A stretch of DNA of 64,000 nt from DASQMT01 sp963827335 (GCA_963827335.1 CAWHAP010000015.1:124001-188000); one strand, 5' to 3'; positions 1 through 8,870 are shown, counted from the stretch's first letter. Program-made: numbers and translations. The notes: a model not told the origin generated them from the letters alone.

Positions 1-1
1 G

Positions 2-1612
2 CCCCCGATCGTGCTCGTGACGTTCGACGCGTTCCCGGTCCAGATGCTGATGGACTCCCGAGCGCACATCGACGCCGGGCGGTTCCCCAACTTCGCCCGC
101 TTCGCCCGCGAGGGCACCTGGTACCCCAACGCCACGAACGTGCACGAGAACACCGTCTTCTCCGTGCCTTCGGTCCTCGACGGCAAGGTGCCCGAGCCCG
201 GCCAGGAGCCGACCGTGCAGGACCATCCGAACAACCTCTTCACCCTGCTCGGCCACACCTACGAGATGCGCGTCTCGGAGGAGGCGACGAACCTCTGCCC
301 GGGCAAGCTGTGCGAGCGGCCCAACGACCCGGGCGGCACGGCGCGGCTCACGCAGCTGGCCGACGACGCGAGCGTCGTCTACCAGTACCTCGTCGCCCCC
401 GACTCGATGCGCGACCAGCTGCCCTCGATCAACGATCGCTGGCGCAACTTCCGCGACTCCCCCGGACGCGGGCAGGCGACGCCGGGCAACCAGGTGATCA
501 ACCGGCTGGTCGGCGGCGAGCGGCCCCGGCGCTTCCGCACCTCGGTCGCCGCCATCCGCCCGGGCAAGCTGCCCACGCTGGACTTCATGCACACGCTGCT
601 GCCGCACGAGCCGCTCGAGTACCTGCCCACGGGCCAGCGCTACCGCGACGGGGCCGAGCGCGACTCGAGCCTCGACGGGCCGCCGTCCTACGACAACGCC
701 TTCCTCACCGACCAGGCGTTCCAGCGCCACCTGCTGTCGGTCGGCTTCGTGGACCGGCTCCTCGGCGAGCTGGTCGCGCAGTTGAAGCGCGAGGGCATGT
801 GGGATCGCGCGCTCGTGGTGCTCACGGCCGACCACGGCGTCTCGTTCCGCGTCAAGCCGACGCCCGCGCCGCCGTTCGTCCTCGGCAAGCTCGGCTACCG
901 CCGCGAGCTGACGACCGAGAACGCGGAGGACATCGTCACCGTCCCGCTGTTCGTCAAGTACCCCGGTCAGTCCGAGGGCGAGACCGACCCCAAGTGGGGG
1001 CGGACGACCGACATCCTCCCGACGATCGCCGACGTGCTCGGCATCCGCCTGCCGTTCAAGGTCGACGGCCGCTCGCTGCGCCCGCCGCGGCCGGTCCCGG
1101 CCACGCTCGAGTACCGCCGCACGGACGGCAAGCGGGTCGACATCGACCGCGCGACGCTCGAGCGCCGCAAGGCGGCGTCGCTGTCGCATCAGCTCGGGGT
1201 GCTGGGGACCGGCACGTGGGACCGCGCCTACCGCATCGGGCCCCATCCCGAGCTGATCGGCCGCGCCGTCGACGACCTCCCCGCCCTGCCGCGCGGGGAG
1301 CTGACCGCGACGGTCGAGGACGCGGGCAAGCTCGCGGACGTCGACCCCGACGCGGGCGACTCGCCGTCGCACATCGCGGGCCGGCTGAGCGGCGGCGACG
1401 CGGCCGGGCACGACCTGGCGTTCGCGCTCGGCGGCCGGATCGTCAGCATGGGCACGAGCTTCGCGGACCTCGGCCGGAACCGGCTCAACTTCTCCTCGAT
1501 GCTGCCGCCCGACGCCTTCCGGCCGGGCGCCAACCGGCTCGACGTCTACGAGGTCGTCCGCGCGAACGGCCGGCTCGGCCTCGTCCCCCTCGGGGGCGCG
1601 GGCGAACGCTGA
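2..1612 (+). CDS. Sulfatase / alkaline-phosphatase-superfamily hydrolase, 5' end cut off by the window
   Basis: The reading frame is already open at base 2 (PPIVLVTFDAFP), so the true start and probably an N-terminal membrane region lie left of the window. The first visible strand, VTFDAFP, carries the Asp expected as first metal ligand of the alkaline-phosphatase fold. DFMHTLLPHEP near residue 195 and TADHGV near residue 275 match the substrate-side and second metal-binding parts of sulfatase-like transferases. The motif LPTIADVLGIRLP is the usual conserved block after the DHG loop. The last 170 residues form an extra domain that I do not recognise. Substrate is unknown; such proteins act on sulfate or phosphate esters, or transfer lipid head groups, outside the membrane. 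The gene converges on the next one across a strong stem-loop. Confidence 0.8.
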   Translation, partial: PPIVLVTFDAFPVQMLMDSRAHIDAGRFPNFARFAREGTWYPNATNVHENTVFSVPSVLDGKVPEPGQEPTVQDHPNNLFTLLGHTYEMRVSEEATNLCPGKLCERPNDPGGTARLTQLADDASVVYQYLVAPDSMRDQLPSINDRWRNFRDSPGRGQATPGNQVINRLVGGERPRRFRTSVAAIRPGKLPTLDFMHTLLPHEPLEYLPTGQRYRDGAERDSSLDGPPSYDNAFLTDQAFQRHLLSVGFVDRLLGELVAQLKREGMWDRALVVLTADHGVSFRVKPTPAPPFVLGKLGYRRELTTENAEDIVTVPLFVKYPGQSEGETDPKWGRTTDILPTIADVLGIRLPFKVDGRSLRPPRPVPATLEYRRTDGKRVDIDRATLERRKAASLSHQLGVLGTGTWDRAYRIGPHPELIGRAVDDLPALPRGELTATVEDAGKLADVDPDAGDSPSHIAGRLSGGDAAGHDLAFALGGRIVSMGTSFADLGRNRLNFSSMLPPDAFRPGANRLDVYEVVRANGRLGLVPLGGAGER

Positions 1613-1615
1613 GCC

Positions 1616-1644
1616 CTCGCCCTGCGCGGTCAGCGCAGGGCGAG
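1616..1644. terminator. Bidirectional stem-loop between convergent genes
   Basis: A perfect 12-bp inverted repeat (CTCGCCCTGCGC, 1616-1627, and its complement, 1633-1644) encloses a 5-base loop. It lies just after the sulfatase stop and its loop contains the stop codon of the minus-strand gene. There is no T-tract, as is common in very GC-rich genomes, so terminator function is inferred from stem strength and position. Confidence 0.55.
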
Positions 1645-2532
1645 CGCCTTGCGCATCGCCGCGGGCAGCTCCTCGACCGGCTCGATCTCCGTGCCGGGAT
1701 CGCCCCACAGCGCGAGCGCGCGGTCGAGGGCGACGAGCGGCACGTCGACGGCCTCGGCGAGCTCGCGCGCGCGCCGCTCGAGCAGCATCTTGTCGCCGGA
1801 GAGCAGGATCCGCTTGGCCGCCTGCGTCGTCGTGTCCTCCTCGACGCCGAGCTGGAGCTGGTCCGGCACGAGCTCGTAGAGGCCGGCGGCACCGAGCGCG
1901 GTCAGCAGCTCGAAGCGCGTGGCCCGGCTGAGCCCGGGCAGGGCGAGGCGCTCGAACACGCGGGCGAAGCGCCGCTGCGGCGACCAGTCGGCCTCGCCAG
2001 TGAACCCGGCGGCCTGCGAGCCGCTGCGCTCGGCCCACTGCCGGTAGGAGGCGACGGCGCGGGCGTGCCCGCCCGGCAGCTCGGCGGGCGCGCCGTCCTC
2101 GTAGCGGGGCGAGGCCGCGGCCACGGCGTCCTGCAGCTCGGGCGCGTCGGGACCGACCAGGGCGAGCAGGAAGGCGAGCCAGCTCGCCTGCTCGCGGTCG
2201 GGCTCGGCGGCGATCGCCTCGTAGGGTCCGGGCGGCTCGATCCGCTCCGCGGCGATCATGAGCGCGCCGCACAGGCGCTCGGCGTCGGCGGTCGCCCGGA
2301 GCCCGGGCACGAGCGCGTTGCGGTAGCCGTCGTCGGCGGCGCGCGCGAGCTTGCGCGTCACGAGCGCGCCCGTGCGCGGGGTGCTCGCGCGGCGCGCGCG
2401 CGGGGCGGCCGGCTTGGCGCGGATGCCGGCCGGCCGCGGCGGCGCCTTGGCGCGCAGCTCGGCCTCCATCTCCTTCGAGCAGATGGGGCAGTTGGCGGTC
2501 ATGCGGTTGTGGCGGCAGAACAGCGACGTCAT
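1630..2532 (-). CDS. Zinc-motif protein, possibly aGPT-pyrophosphorylase clade 3-like
   Basis: A 300-residue protein. Residues 6-18 read CRHN...CPIC, giving a Cys-x-His/Cys-x2-Cys arrangement that could bind one zinc ion (C6, H8, C15, C18). A basic Pro/Ala-rich linker follows, then an all-helical region of about 230 residues with the blocks RFELLTALGAAGLYEL and LLERRARELAEAVDVPLVALD. From memory these resemble proteins annotated as alpha-glutamyl/putrescinyl thymine pyrophosphorylase clade 3, but I cannot confirm this and assign no reaction. The start ATG overlaps the P450 stop (ATGA), so translation is coupled to the P450. The gene ends inside the stem-loop shared with the sulfatase gene. 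Confidence 0.6.
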   Translation of the reverse strand: MTSLFCRHNRMTANCPICSKEMEAELRAKAPPRPAGIRAKPAAPRARRASTPRTGALVTRKLARAADDGYRNALVPGLRATADAERLCGALMIAAERIEPPGPYEAIAAEPDREQASWLAFLLALVGPDAPELQDAVAAASPRYEDGAPAELPGGHARAVASYRQWAERSGSQAAGFTGEADWSPQRRFARVFERLALPGLSRATRFELLTALGAAGLYELVPDQLQLGVEEDTTTQAAKRILLSGDKMLLERRARELAEAVDVPLVALDRALALWGDPGTEIEPVEELPAAMRKALALR

Positions 2533-3779
2533 GGTGGCGCTGGAGACGCTAGCGGGATGATGCGCCCGCCGCGCGCGGGGGTCAGCGTGACGCCGCGCCG
2601 GCGCATGCGCTCCCCCTCGGCGCGGTCCGGCCGCAGGTCGAAGCGGGCGACGACCGCGCGCAGCACCTCGTGCAGCTCCATGGTCGCGAACGCGGCGCCG
2701 GCGCAGCGCCGCACGCCGCCGCCGAACGGCAGCCACGCGTACGGCGGCGGGGCGCCGTCGAGGAAGCGCTCGGGCCGGAACGCGGTCGGGTCCGGCCACA
2801 GCTCGGGGCGCCGGTGGGCGAGGTAGGGGCACGGCGTGACGTGCACGCCGGGCGGGAGCGTCCACGCTCCGACCGCGAACGGCTCGACGACCTTGCGCGG
2901 CGTGATCGAGAGCACCGGGCGGGTGCGCAGCACCTCCTTGACCGTCGCCTCGAGGTAGACCTCGTCGCCGTCGCGCAGGCGCGCCAGCGCCGCCGGATGG
3001 CGCGCGAGCCGCTCGAGCGCCCAGGCCAGCGAGCCCGCGGTCGTCTCGTGGCCGGCGGCGAGCAGCGTGACGACCTGGTCGCGCAGCTCGTCCTCGCTCG
3101 CACCGGCGGCGATCAGCTCGTCGAGCACGGCCGGGCCGCCCGCCGGCCTGCGGGTGCGGATCGCGGCGCGCAGCAGCGCGTCGACCCGTGCCACGGCGGC
3201 GAGGAACGGCCGCCACGGCGCGGAGCCGCGCGGCGCGAGCGAGAGGCCGATCAGCCGGCCAAGCGACGTCGCCATGTCGAGCGTGCCGCGGATCGCCTGG
3301 CGCAGCGCCGGGTCGGGCGCGCCGAGCACGACGCGCAGGATCACGTCGAGCGTCAGCTCCTGCATGCGCGGCAGCGTGCGCAGCGGCTGCCCGGGCACCC
3401 AGCGCGCGACCTCCTCCGCCGCCAGCGCGGCGACGGCCGCCCGGTGCGCCTCCATCCGCCGGCCGTGGAAGGGCGGCAGCACGAGCTTGCGCTGGCGCAG
3501 GTGGGTCTCCCCGCTCGTGAGCAGGATCGAGCTCGGGCCGGCGAACGGCTCCAGCACGGTCGAGCTCGCGCCGCCGCGGAGCTGCTCCGGCGGCGCGGCG
3601 TAGACGCGCCGGATCGTCTCCGGATCCGACACGAGGACCATCGGCGCATCCGCCCACAGCGTGCGCAGCGTGAACGGCTCGCCGTGGCGCGCGGCGGAGC
3701 GCCGCAGCAGCGCGGTCGGGCGCGCGATCCACTCGATCGTCTGCAGCGCGGCCGGCGCGGCGGGCCCGGGTGGGAGCAT
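2529..3779 (-). CDS. Cytochrome P450
   Basis: A soluble bacterial-type P450 of 416 residues. The I-helix oxygen-activation motif AGHETT is at 242-247, the K-helix ExxR (EVLR) at 282-285, the ERFL region near 337-340, and the heme-binding loop FGGGVRRCAG at 352-361 with the thiolate ligand Cys359. All hallmark residues are intact, so it should be an active monooxygenase using an external ferredoxin/reductase. Substrate is unknown and no redox partner is encoded nearby. The ATG at 3779 is the first in-frame start before the conserved N-terminal proline-rich segment. It is translationally coupled to the downstream zinc-motif gene, so the two products may act together. Confidence 0.93.
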   Translation of the reverse strand: MLPPGPAAPAALQTIEWIARPTALLRRSAARHGEPFTLRTLWADAPMVLVSDPETIRRVYAAPPEQLRGGASSTVLEPFAGPSSILLTSGETHLRQRKLVLPPFHGRRMEAHRAAVAALAAEEVARWVPGQPLRTLPRMQELTLDVILRVVLGAPDPALRQAIRGTLDMATSLGRLIGLSLAPRGSAPWRPFLAAVARVDALLRAAIRTRRPAGGPAVLDELIAAGASEDELRDQVVTLLAAGHETTAGSLAWALERLARHPAALARLRDGDEVYLEATVKEVLRTRPVLSITPRKVVEPFAVGAWTLPPGVHVTPCPYLAHRRPELWPDPTAFRPERFLDGAPPPYAWLPFGGGVRRCAGAAFATMELHEVLRAVVARFDLRPDRAEGERMRRRGVTLTPARGGRIIPLASPAPP

Positions 3780-3833
3780 GCTGCCAGCGTACGCGGGAAC
3801 CGGAACCGTCCCGGCGCGGTAGAAGGGGTGGTG

Positions 3834-4394
3834 GTGGGCCGGCCACTGGAAGAGCACGAGCTGGTCGAGCGCGCACGCAGCGGCGATGCCGATGCCTACG
3901 CGACGCTCGTCCGCGGCCATCAGGAGATCGCGTTCAGGACCGCCTACCTCATCACGGGCAACGCCGCCGACGCCGAGGACGCCGCCCAGGAGGGCTTCGT
4001 CCGCGCGCACCGTGCGCTGGCGCGCTTCCGGGCGGGCGAGCCGCTGCGGCCGTGGCTGCTCACCATCGTCGCCAACGAGGCGCGCAACCGGCGGCGCTCC
4101 TCCGGGCGGCGCGCCGCGCTCGCGCTCCGCGCCGCGGGCGAGGAGCACCCGTCCGGGGAGGCGGCCCCCTCCCCGGAGGCGGCGCTCCTCGCCGGCGAGC
4201 GCCGCGCGGCGCTGCTGGCGGCGCTCGGCCGGCTGCGCGAGGACGACCGCCTGGTGATCGGGTGCCGCCACCTGCTCGAGCTGTCCGAGGCGGAGACGGC
4301 GGCGGCGCTCGGCGTACGGCCGGGCACGGTGAAGTCGCGGCTGTCGCGCGGCCTGGAGCGGCTGCGCGCGGAGCTGGGGGATGACGATGGCTGA
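3834..4394 (+). CDS. ECF-type RNA polymerase sigma factor
   Basis: A 186-residue sigma-70 family protein with only regions 2 and 4. Region 2 includes LITGNAADAEDAAQEGFVRAHRAL and region 2.3/2.4 WLLTIVANEARNRRR. Region 4 ends with a helix-turn-helix, EAETAAALGVRPGTVKSRLSRGLERLR. Three consecutive GTG codons (3828, 3831, 3834) are candidate starts; I chose the last because it leaves the usual spacing from the AGAAGGGG at 3821-3828. It overlaps the next gene by 14 bases, so the two are co-translated. The downstream membrane protein is a plausible partner or regulator. The gene is divergent from the P450 gene. Confidence 0.88.
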   Translation: MGRPLEEHELVERARSGDADAYATLVRGHQEIAFRTAYLITGNAADAEDAAQEGFVRAHRALARFRAGEPLRPWLLTIVANEARNRRRSSGRRAALALRAAGEEHPSGEAAPSPEAALLAGERRAALLAALGRLREDDRLVIGCRHLLELSEAETAAALGVRPGTVKSRLSRGLERLRAELGDDDG

Positions 4395-5139
4395 CCTCGG
4401 CGCCGAGCTGCGCGCGCTGCGCGTCGACTGGCCGGAGACGCCCGACCTCGCCGGGCCGGTCGCGGCGCGGCTCGCCGAGCCGCCCGCGCGCCGGCGCCGG
4501 CCGGCGTGGCGGCCCGCGCTCGCCTACGGGCTGGCCGCGCTCGCCGCCGCCTTCGCGCTCACCATGGCGGTCTCCCCGGACGCCCGCTCCGCGGTGCTGG
4601 AGTGGCTCGGCCTCGAGCGCGTGCGGGTCGAGCGGCGCGAGCCGGCGGCGCCGCCGCCGCAGCCGGGCACGCTCGGCTCCGGGCTGGGCCTCGGCACGCC
4701 GGTGACGCTCACGGAGGCGCGGGAGCGCTCCCCCTTCCTGCGCCTGCCCGCCGCCGGCGGGCTGGGCGAGCCCGACGCGGTCTACGCCGACGGGCGGGGC
4801 GTCGCGCTCGTCTACGGCGCGCGGCCCGGGTACGCCCGCGCCACGGAGACCGGCGCCGCGCTGCTCGTGCAGGAGTTCCCGGCGCGCGTCGGTCCGTTCA
4901 TCCAGAAGGCGCTCGGGGCCGACTCGACCTTGCAGCGGCTCCGCGTCGACGGCGCGCCCGCCTACTTCATCGCCGGCAGCCACGGCTTCGCCTTCGAGGA
5001 CGACGCCGGCGTGAACTTCGAGGACGAGCGCCTCGCCGGCAACACGCTCCTGGTCGAGCGCGCCGACGGGCTGCTGATCCGCGTCGAAGGCCGGATCGCG
5101 CGCGACCGCGCGGTCGCGATCGCGCGCTCGATCCCCTAG
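4381..5139 (+). CDS. Single-pass membrane protein coupled to the ECF sigma gene, possible anti-sigma-like factor
   Basis: A 252-residue protein with a cytoplasmic N-terminus of about 45 residues, a basic stop (PARRRRPAW), one membrane helix (LAYGLAALAAAFALTMAV) near residues 48-65 and an extracytoplasmic domain of about 185 residues. It starts inside the sigma gene, the usual arrangement for a sigma/anti-sigma pair, but the N-terminus has no HxxxCxxC zinc anti-sigma motif. The outer domain resembles DUF4367-like sensor domains in general build only. The gene ends in a CTAG overlap with the convergent next gene. ATG at 4387 is an alternative start. Function is inferred from position. Confidence 0.65.
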   Translation: MTMADLGAELRALRVDWPETPDLAGPVAARLAEPPARRRRPAWRPALAYGLAALAAAFALTMAVSPDARSAVLEWLGLERVRVERREPAAPPPQPGTLGSGLGLGTPVTLTEARERSPFLRLPAAGGLGEPDAVYADGRGVALVYGARPGYARATETGAALLVQEFPARVGPFIQKALGADSTLQRLRVDGAPAYFIAGSHGFAFEDDAGVNFEDERLAGNTLLVERADGLLIRVEGRIARDRAVAIARSIP

Positions 5140-5432
5140 AGGGCGTCGACGACGGTCCAGACCGCCATGAAGCCGATCGCCAGGCCCGCGATGACGACGG
5201 CCGCCGTCGCGGCGGCGCTCGGCGCGTGCCGCCGGGCGCGGACGCCCAGGACGATCGCCGCGATCCCGAGCGGCAGCCCGATCCAGAAGCCGCCGGCCGG
5301 CAGCGCCCATGCCACGGTCGAGCCGGGGACGGCGAGCAGCGCCAGCACGAGCGCCAGGCCCGGCCGCGCGTGCTCGGGCGCGAGGTCGACGGCGGGGCGG
5401 CGGTCCGCCGCCCGGTCGATCCCGCGGGTCAT
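5136..5432 (-). CDS. Small two- to three-helix membrane protein, DUF4190-like
   Basis: A 98-residue protein with a charged N-terminus and three hydrophobic segments (LALVLALLAVPGS, GLPLGIAAIVLGVRA, AAAVVIAGLAIGFMAVW). The pattern PGLALVLALLAVPG...LGIAAIVLGVRARR matches the DUF4190-type membrane module common in Actinomycetota. Its ATG overlaps the stop of the upstream secreted-protein gene (ATGA), so it is the second gene of a two-gene operon. Role unknown. Confidence 0.6.
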   Translation of the reverse strand: MTRGIDRAADRRPAVDLAPEHARPGLALVLALLAVPGSTVAWALPAGGFWIGLPLGIAAIVLGVRARRHAPSAAATAAVVIAGLAIGFMAVWTVVDAL

Positions 5433-5923
5433 CCCACGAGCGTGATCGTGTCCTGCGAGCCGCCCTCCACCTCCTCGGACACGACGACGCCGCGGGCGCC
5501 GGCGTACGCGCCGGTGCCGCCGGTGATCGCGCCGGTCGTCCTCGGGTTGCTCAGGTCGACGTTCGCCTGGACGGTCAGCGACCCGTCGCCGAGGGCGAGC
5601 ACGCCGTTGCACGTGATGGCCGACTTCATGAAGTTGCGGGCGCCGGTCGTGGTGGTGCAGGCCATCGAGAGCTTGCCCACCACCTTGCCCGAGGCGTCCG
5701 CCAGCGGGTTGGTGAAGGCCAGCTGGTCGCCGGCGAGGTTCGCGCGCTGGCGCCTGGTCTTCGTGTTGCGGATGTGGACGAAGGTCGATCCGCGCTCGAG
5801 CTCCTTGAGGCTCAGCGTGCGGGTCGAGGGGGTCTGGGCCGAGGCGCCGGAGCCGAGCAGCAGGACGCCGGCGGCGAGCGCCGGCAGGGCGAGCAGCGGG
5901 ACCAGACGGGCGGGACGGGGCAT
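5429..5923 (-). CDS. Secreted dirigent / allene-oxide-cyclase-barrel-like protein
   Basis: A 164-residue protein starting with a clear signal peptide (hydrophobic run LVPLLALPALAAGVLLLG, cleavage likely after GASA near residue 31). The ATG at 5923 has a good ribosome site, AAGGAG, 7 bases upstream. The mature part carries features of the AOC/dirigent barrel family: DQLAFTNPLADASGKVVGKLS, ...CNGVLALGDGSLTVQANVDL and the GGTGAYAGARGVV signature. Proteins of this fold are known in plants; actinobacterial members are secreted and of unknown substrate. It is translationally coupled to the small membrane protein downstream. Confidence 0.75.
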   Translation of the reverse strand: MPRPARLVPLLALPALAAGVLLLGSGASAQTPSTRTLSLKELERGSTFVHIRNTKTRRQRANLAGDQLAFTNPLADASGKVVGKLSMACTTTTGARNFMKSAITCNGVLALGDGSLTVQANVDLSNPRTTGAITGGTGAYAGARGVVVSEEVEGGSQDTITLVG

Positions 5924-6020
5924 GGCGGCGCTCCTTCGGGGCGCGGGTGACGGGACGCTGCCGACGCTATGGCCGGCCGCCGCGCCCGCCATCGGGACCG
6001 GCACCTGACCCGCCCCCGTG

Positions 6021-6671
6021 CTACCGCGTGGCGTCGGCCGCGCGGAGGTACGCGACGACCGCCAGGACGCGGCGGTGCGCGCCGTCGCCGACGGGGAGGT
6101 CGAGCTTCATCAGCACGCTGCGCACGTGGCCCTCCACGGTGCGCTCCGTCAGCACGAGCCGGCGCGCGATCGCGCTGTTCGTGAGCCCCTCGGCCATCAG
6201 CGAGAGGACCTCGCGCTCGCGCTCGGTGAGCACGTCGAGCGCGTCGCCGGGCCGCCCGCCGACGAGCGACGCGACGACGGCGGGGTCCAGGGCCGAGCCC
6301 CCGCGGGCCACGCGCCCCGCGGCCTCGAGGAACTCCGCCACGTCGAGCACGCGATCCTTGAGCAGGTACCCGAAGCCGCCCTGGGACACCAGCTCGACCA
6401 CGCCGGCGGACTCCAGGTGCTGGGAGAGCACGAGCACGCCGACGCGCGGGTGGGCGTCGCGGATCCAGCGGGCGGCGCGGATCCCCTCGTCGGTGAACGT
6501 GGGCGGCATCCGCACGTCCACGACCGCGAGGTCCGGCTCGTGCTCGCTGACCGCGCCCTGGAGCCGGTCGGCGGCGTCCACCCCGGCCACGACGTCGTGC
6601 CCCGCGTCCTCGAACAGGCGCCGCAGGCCCTCGCGCAGCAGCACCTGGTCCTCGGCGATCACGACACGCAC
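6021..6671 (-). CDS. LuxR/NarL-family response regulator
   Basis: A 216-residue protein: an N-terminal receiver (residues 1-120, acidic pocket ED at 8-9, phosphoacceptor Asp in AVVDVRMPP) and a C-terminal LuxR helix-turn-helix (LTEREREVLSLMAEGLTNSAIARRLVLTERTVEGHV). The receiver Lys lies in YLLKDRV. The GTG start at 6671 falls inside the end of the histidine kinase gene, giving a 13-base overlap and coupled translation. The preceding kinase is its cognate partner. Target genes are unknown. Confidence 0.92.
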   Translation of the reverse strand: MRVVIAEDQVLLREGLRRLFEDAGHDVVAGVDAADRLQGAVSEHEPDLAVVDVRMPPTFTDEGIRAARWIRDAHPRVGVLVLSQHLESAGVVELVSQGGFGYLLKDRVLDVAEFLEAAGRVARGGSALDPAVVASLVGGRPGDALDVLTEREREVLSLMAEGLTNSAIARRLVLTERTVEGHVRSVLMKLDLPVGDGAHRRVLAVVAYLRAADATR

Positions 6672-8650
6672 GGCAGCTCCGCCGTCACCACGGTCCCCTC
6701 GCCCGGCGGGCTGGCGACCGTGACGCGGCCGCCGAGCGCGGCCACGCGGTCGGCCATGCCGGCCAGGCCGGAGCCGGCCGACGGCGCAGCGCCGCCCGTG
6801 CCGTCGTCGCGCACGGACACCACGAGGCTGCCGTTGCGGCGGAGCGCGCTGACGGCGACGCTGGACGCCGGCGCGTACTTGGCGGCGTTTGCGAGCGCCT
6901 CGCTCGCGACGAAGTACGCCGCGGTCTCGATCCGGTCGTCGAAGCGCTCCTCGGTGACGTCGACGCTCATCCGCAGCCGCGAGCGCGCCGCCAGCTCGCG
7001 CAATGCGCGGGCGAGGCCGTCGTCCAGGCCGGCCGGGCGCACGCCGCGGGCCAGCTCGCGCAGCTGGCCGATCGCCGCCGAGAGCTCGCCCACCGTCGCG
7101 TCGAGCGCGAGCGCCTGCGGGCTGCCGGCGGTCAGCTGGCCCTGGAGGTGCCGCAGCCCCAGCCCGATCGAGACGAGCTGCTGCTGCGCGCCGTCGTGGA
7201 GGTCGCGCTCGAGCCGGCGGCGCTCCTCGTAGCCGGCCGTGACGATCCGCGTCCGCGACGCCTCGACCTCCGCGAGCTGCCGGCGCACCTCGACGCGCAG
7301 CCGGGCGATCTCGATCGCGAGCCCCGCGGCCGCGATCACGCTCTCCAGCACGTCCGGCCGCTCCCCGAGCGCCGGGTCGTGCACGACGATCGCGACGTCG
7401 AAGCCGCCGCGCCGGACGGGCGTCTCGGCGCGCCCGGCCCCGGGGTCGTCGGCGACGAGCCGTCCGGCCGGGTCGACGAGCACCGCCTCGCCCGGCAGCG
7501 GGAAGCGCAGCTCCAGGCCCGGGTCGCCCAGCGCCTCCGCGAGCATCGCGCCCGTGTCCTCGGGCGCCGCGCGACCGGTGCGCAGCCGCTCCAGGAACGC
7601 CTCGACCGTCCGTAGCCCGTCGTAGCGCGCGCGGTTGAACCGCCGGTCCACGAGCGACTGCATGCGGGCGCGGAGCGGCCCGAAGAGCACGGCGACGGCG
7701 AGCGTCGCGCCCGCGGTCGGAACCGTCGAGCCCGATCCGATCGCCACCCCGAGGAGGAGCGACACCGCCGCGAAGACGAGCGCGAGCCCACCGGTCAGCG
7801 CGAGGTAGACGAGGCTGCGGTTGATCAGGCGGTCGAGCGCGTAGAGCCGGTAGCGCAGCACGGCCACGCCGATCGCCAGCGGGATCGCCGTGAGCGCGGC
7901 GCCCAGCGTCACGTCGAGCGCCGGGCCCTGCTCGCCGGTGACCGCGATCTCCGCGACGCAGACGATGACCGTGGCCGGCACGAGCGCCGCCGCGCACGCG
8001 AACCAGCGCAGCTGCTGGCGCTCGATCCCCGTCGCCCGGCGCAGGCGGAGGCGCACGGCGAGCACGCCCCCGATCATCGCCGCGAGCGCACCCAGCAGGG
8101 CGAGCATGCTCGGCACCTCGAGCCAGGACCACTGCGGCAGCGGGCTGGCGACGTGCGCGACCTCGGCGCTGTAGCGCTCGGCCTGGAACGGGGACATCGC
8201 GACCAGCGCGCCGAAGGCGGCCGCGGCCGCGACGGCGTACGGGCGCCAGCGCGGCCCCGGCAGGCGCCCGTCCGGGAACAGCCAGGCGATGGCCGTGACC
8301 GGCACGAAGAGCAGCGGCCAGGTGCGCTCGCTGTAGAGCACCGCCCAGCGTCCGCCCGGCAGCGCGCCCGGCGCATCGAGCACCGCGTACGCGACCCACG
8401 CGTCCACCAGCCCGAACGACGCGAAGACGAGGCCGTTGGCGAGCAGGAGCCAGCCGACCGCGTTGCGCGGGAGCCGCGCCGCGAGCGCGGCCCCGGTGAG
8501 CGTCGAGGCGAGCGCGACGGCGACGTACACGGCGGTGGTCGCCGGGCCGTCCCCGTGCGCGCCCGCCAGCGCCGTGAGCACGCAGCCGCCGGCCAGCGCG
8601 ACGACCGCCGCGCCGGCGGCCCCCCACGCGACAGCCCGCGGAGCCCACAT
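6659..8650 (-). CDS. NarL-type membrane sensor histidine kinase
   Basis: A 663-residue protein. The first 330 residues hold about eight or nine membrane helices with little loop sequence, followed by a GAF-like region and then the HisKA_3 dimerisation helix with phosphoacceptor His in ERDLHDGAQQQL near residue 475. The HATPase domain follows, with the N box SEALANAAKYA and glycine boxes DDGTGG and GSGLAGMADR. It should phosphorylate the overlapping downstream LuxR-type regulator. The membrane-embedded sensor type suggests a stress or lipophilic signal, which is inference. The ATG at 8650 is the first in-frame start before the membrane region. Confidence 0.92.
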   Translation of the reverse strand: MWAPRAVAWGAAGAAVVALAGGCVLTALAGAHGDGPATTAVYVAVALASTLTGAALAARLPRNAVGWLLLANGLVFASFGLVDAWVAYAVLDAPGALPGGRWAVLYSERTWPLLFVPVTAIAWLFPDGRLPGPRWRPYAVAAAAAFGALVAMSPFQAERYSAEVAHVASPLPQWSWLEVPSMLALLGALAAMIGGVLAVRLRLRRATGIERQQLRWFACAAALVPATVIVCVAEIAVTGEQGPALDVTLGAALTAIPLAIGVAVLRYRLYALDRLINRSLVYLALTGGLALVFAAVSLLLGVAIGSGSTVPTAGATLAVAVLFGPLRARMQSLVDRRFNRARYDGLRTVEAFLERLRTGRAAPEDTGAMLAEALGDPGLELRFPLPGEAVLVDPAGRLVADDPGAGRAETPVRRGGFDVAIVVHDPALGERPDVLESVIAAAGLAIEIARLRVEVRRQLAEVEASRTRIVTAGYEERRRLERDLHDGAQQQLVSIGLGLRHLQGQLTAGSPQALALDATVGELSAAIGQLRELARGVRPAGLDDGLARALRELAARSRLRMSVDVTEERFDDRIETAAYFVASEALANAAKYAPASSVAVSALRRNGSLVVSVRDDGTGGAAPSAGSGLAGMADRVAALGGRVTVASPPGEGTVVTAELPCVS

Positions 8651-8765
8651 CGACCCATCATCTCCGGCCGGCGCGCTCGCGACAACCGTGCCACCACTCG
8701 TACGGGCGCGCGCTTTAGCAGCGCTTTCGCCGCCCCTGAGGTCCCGCTATGGCGTGCGCGCCAGG

Positions 8766-8870
8766 ATGGGTCGCGTGATCGAGCTCCACGACATCTTCGC
8801 CGTCGCGCTGACGCTCCTGACCGTCGCGCTCTTCGGCACGATGATCTGGGCCGGCAACCACCGGCACTGA
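8766..8870 (+). CDS. Possible 31-34 residue single-pass membrane peptide
   Basis: A short frame, MGRVIELHDIF... then a single hydrophobic helix (AVALTLLTVALFGTMIWA) and a basic tail NHRH. The GTG at 8775 is as likely a start as the ATG at 8766, because the only purine-rich site (AGG, 8763-8765) is 9 bases before the GTG and abuts the ATG. Composition is that of a genuine membrane peptide with no rare codons. It sits alone between the divergent kinase gene and a convergent acetyltransferase gene. Function unknown. Confidence 0.4.
   Translation: MGRVIELHDIFAVALTLLTVALFGTMIWAGNHRH

Noticed and set aside
2529..3779. P450-centred biosynthetic gene cluster
   Set aside because: No polyketide, peptide, terpene or other core enzymes lie nearby; the neighbours are a sulfatase, a zinc-motif protein and a sigma factor pair.
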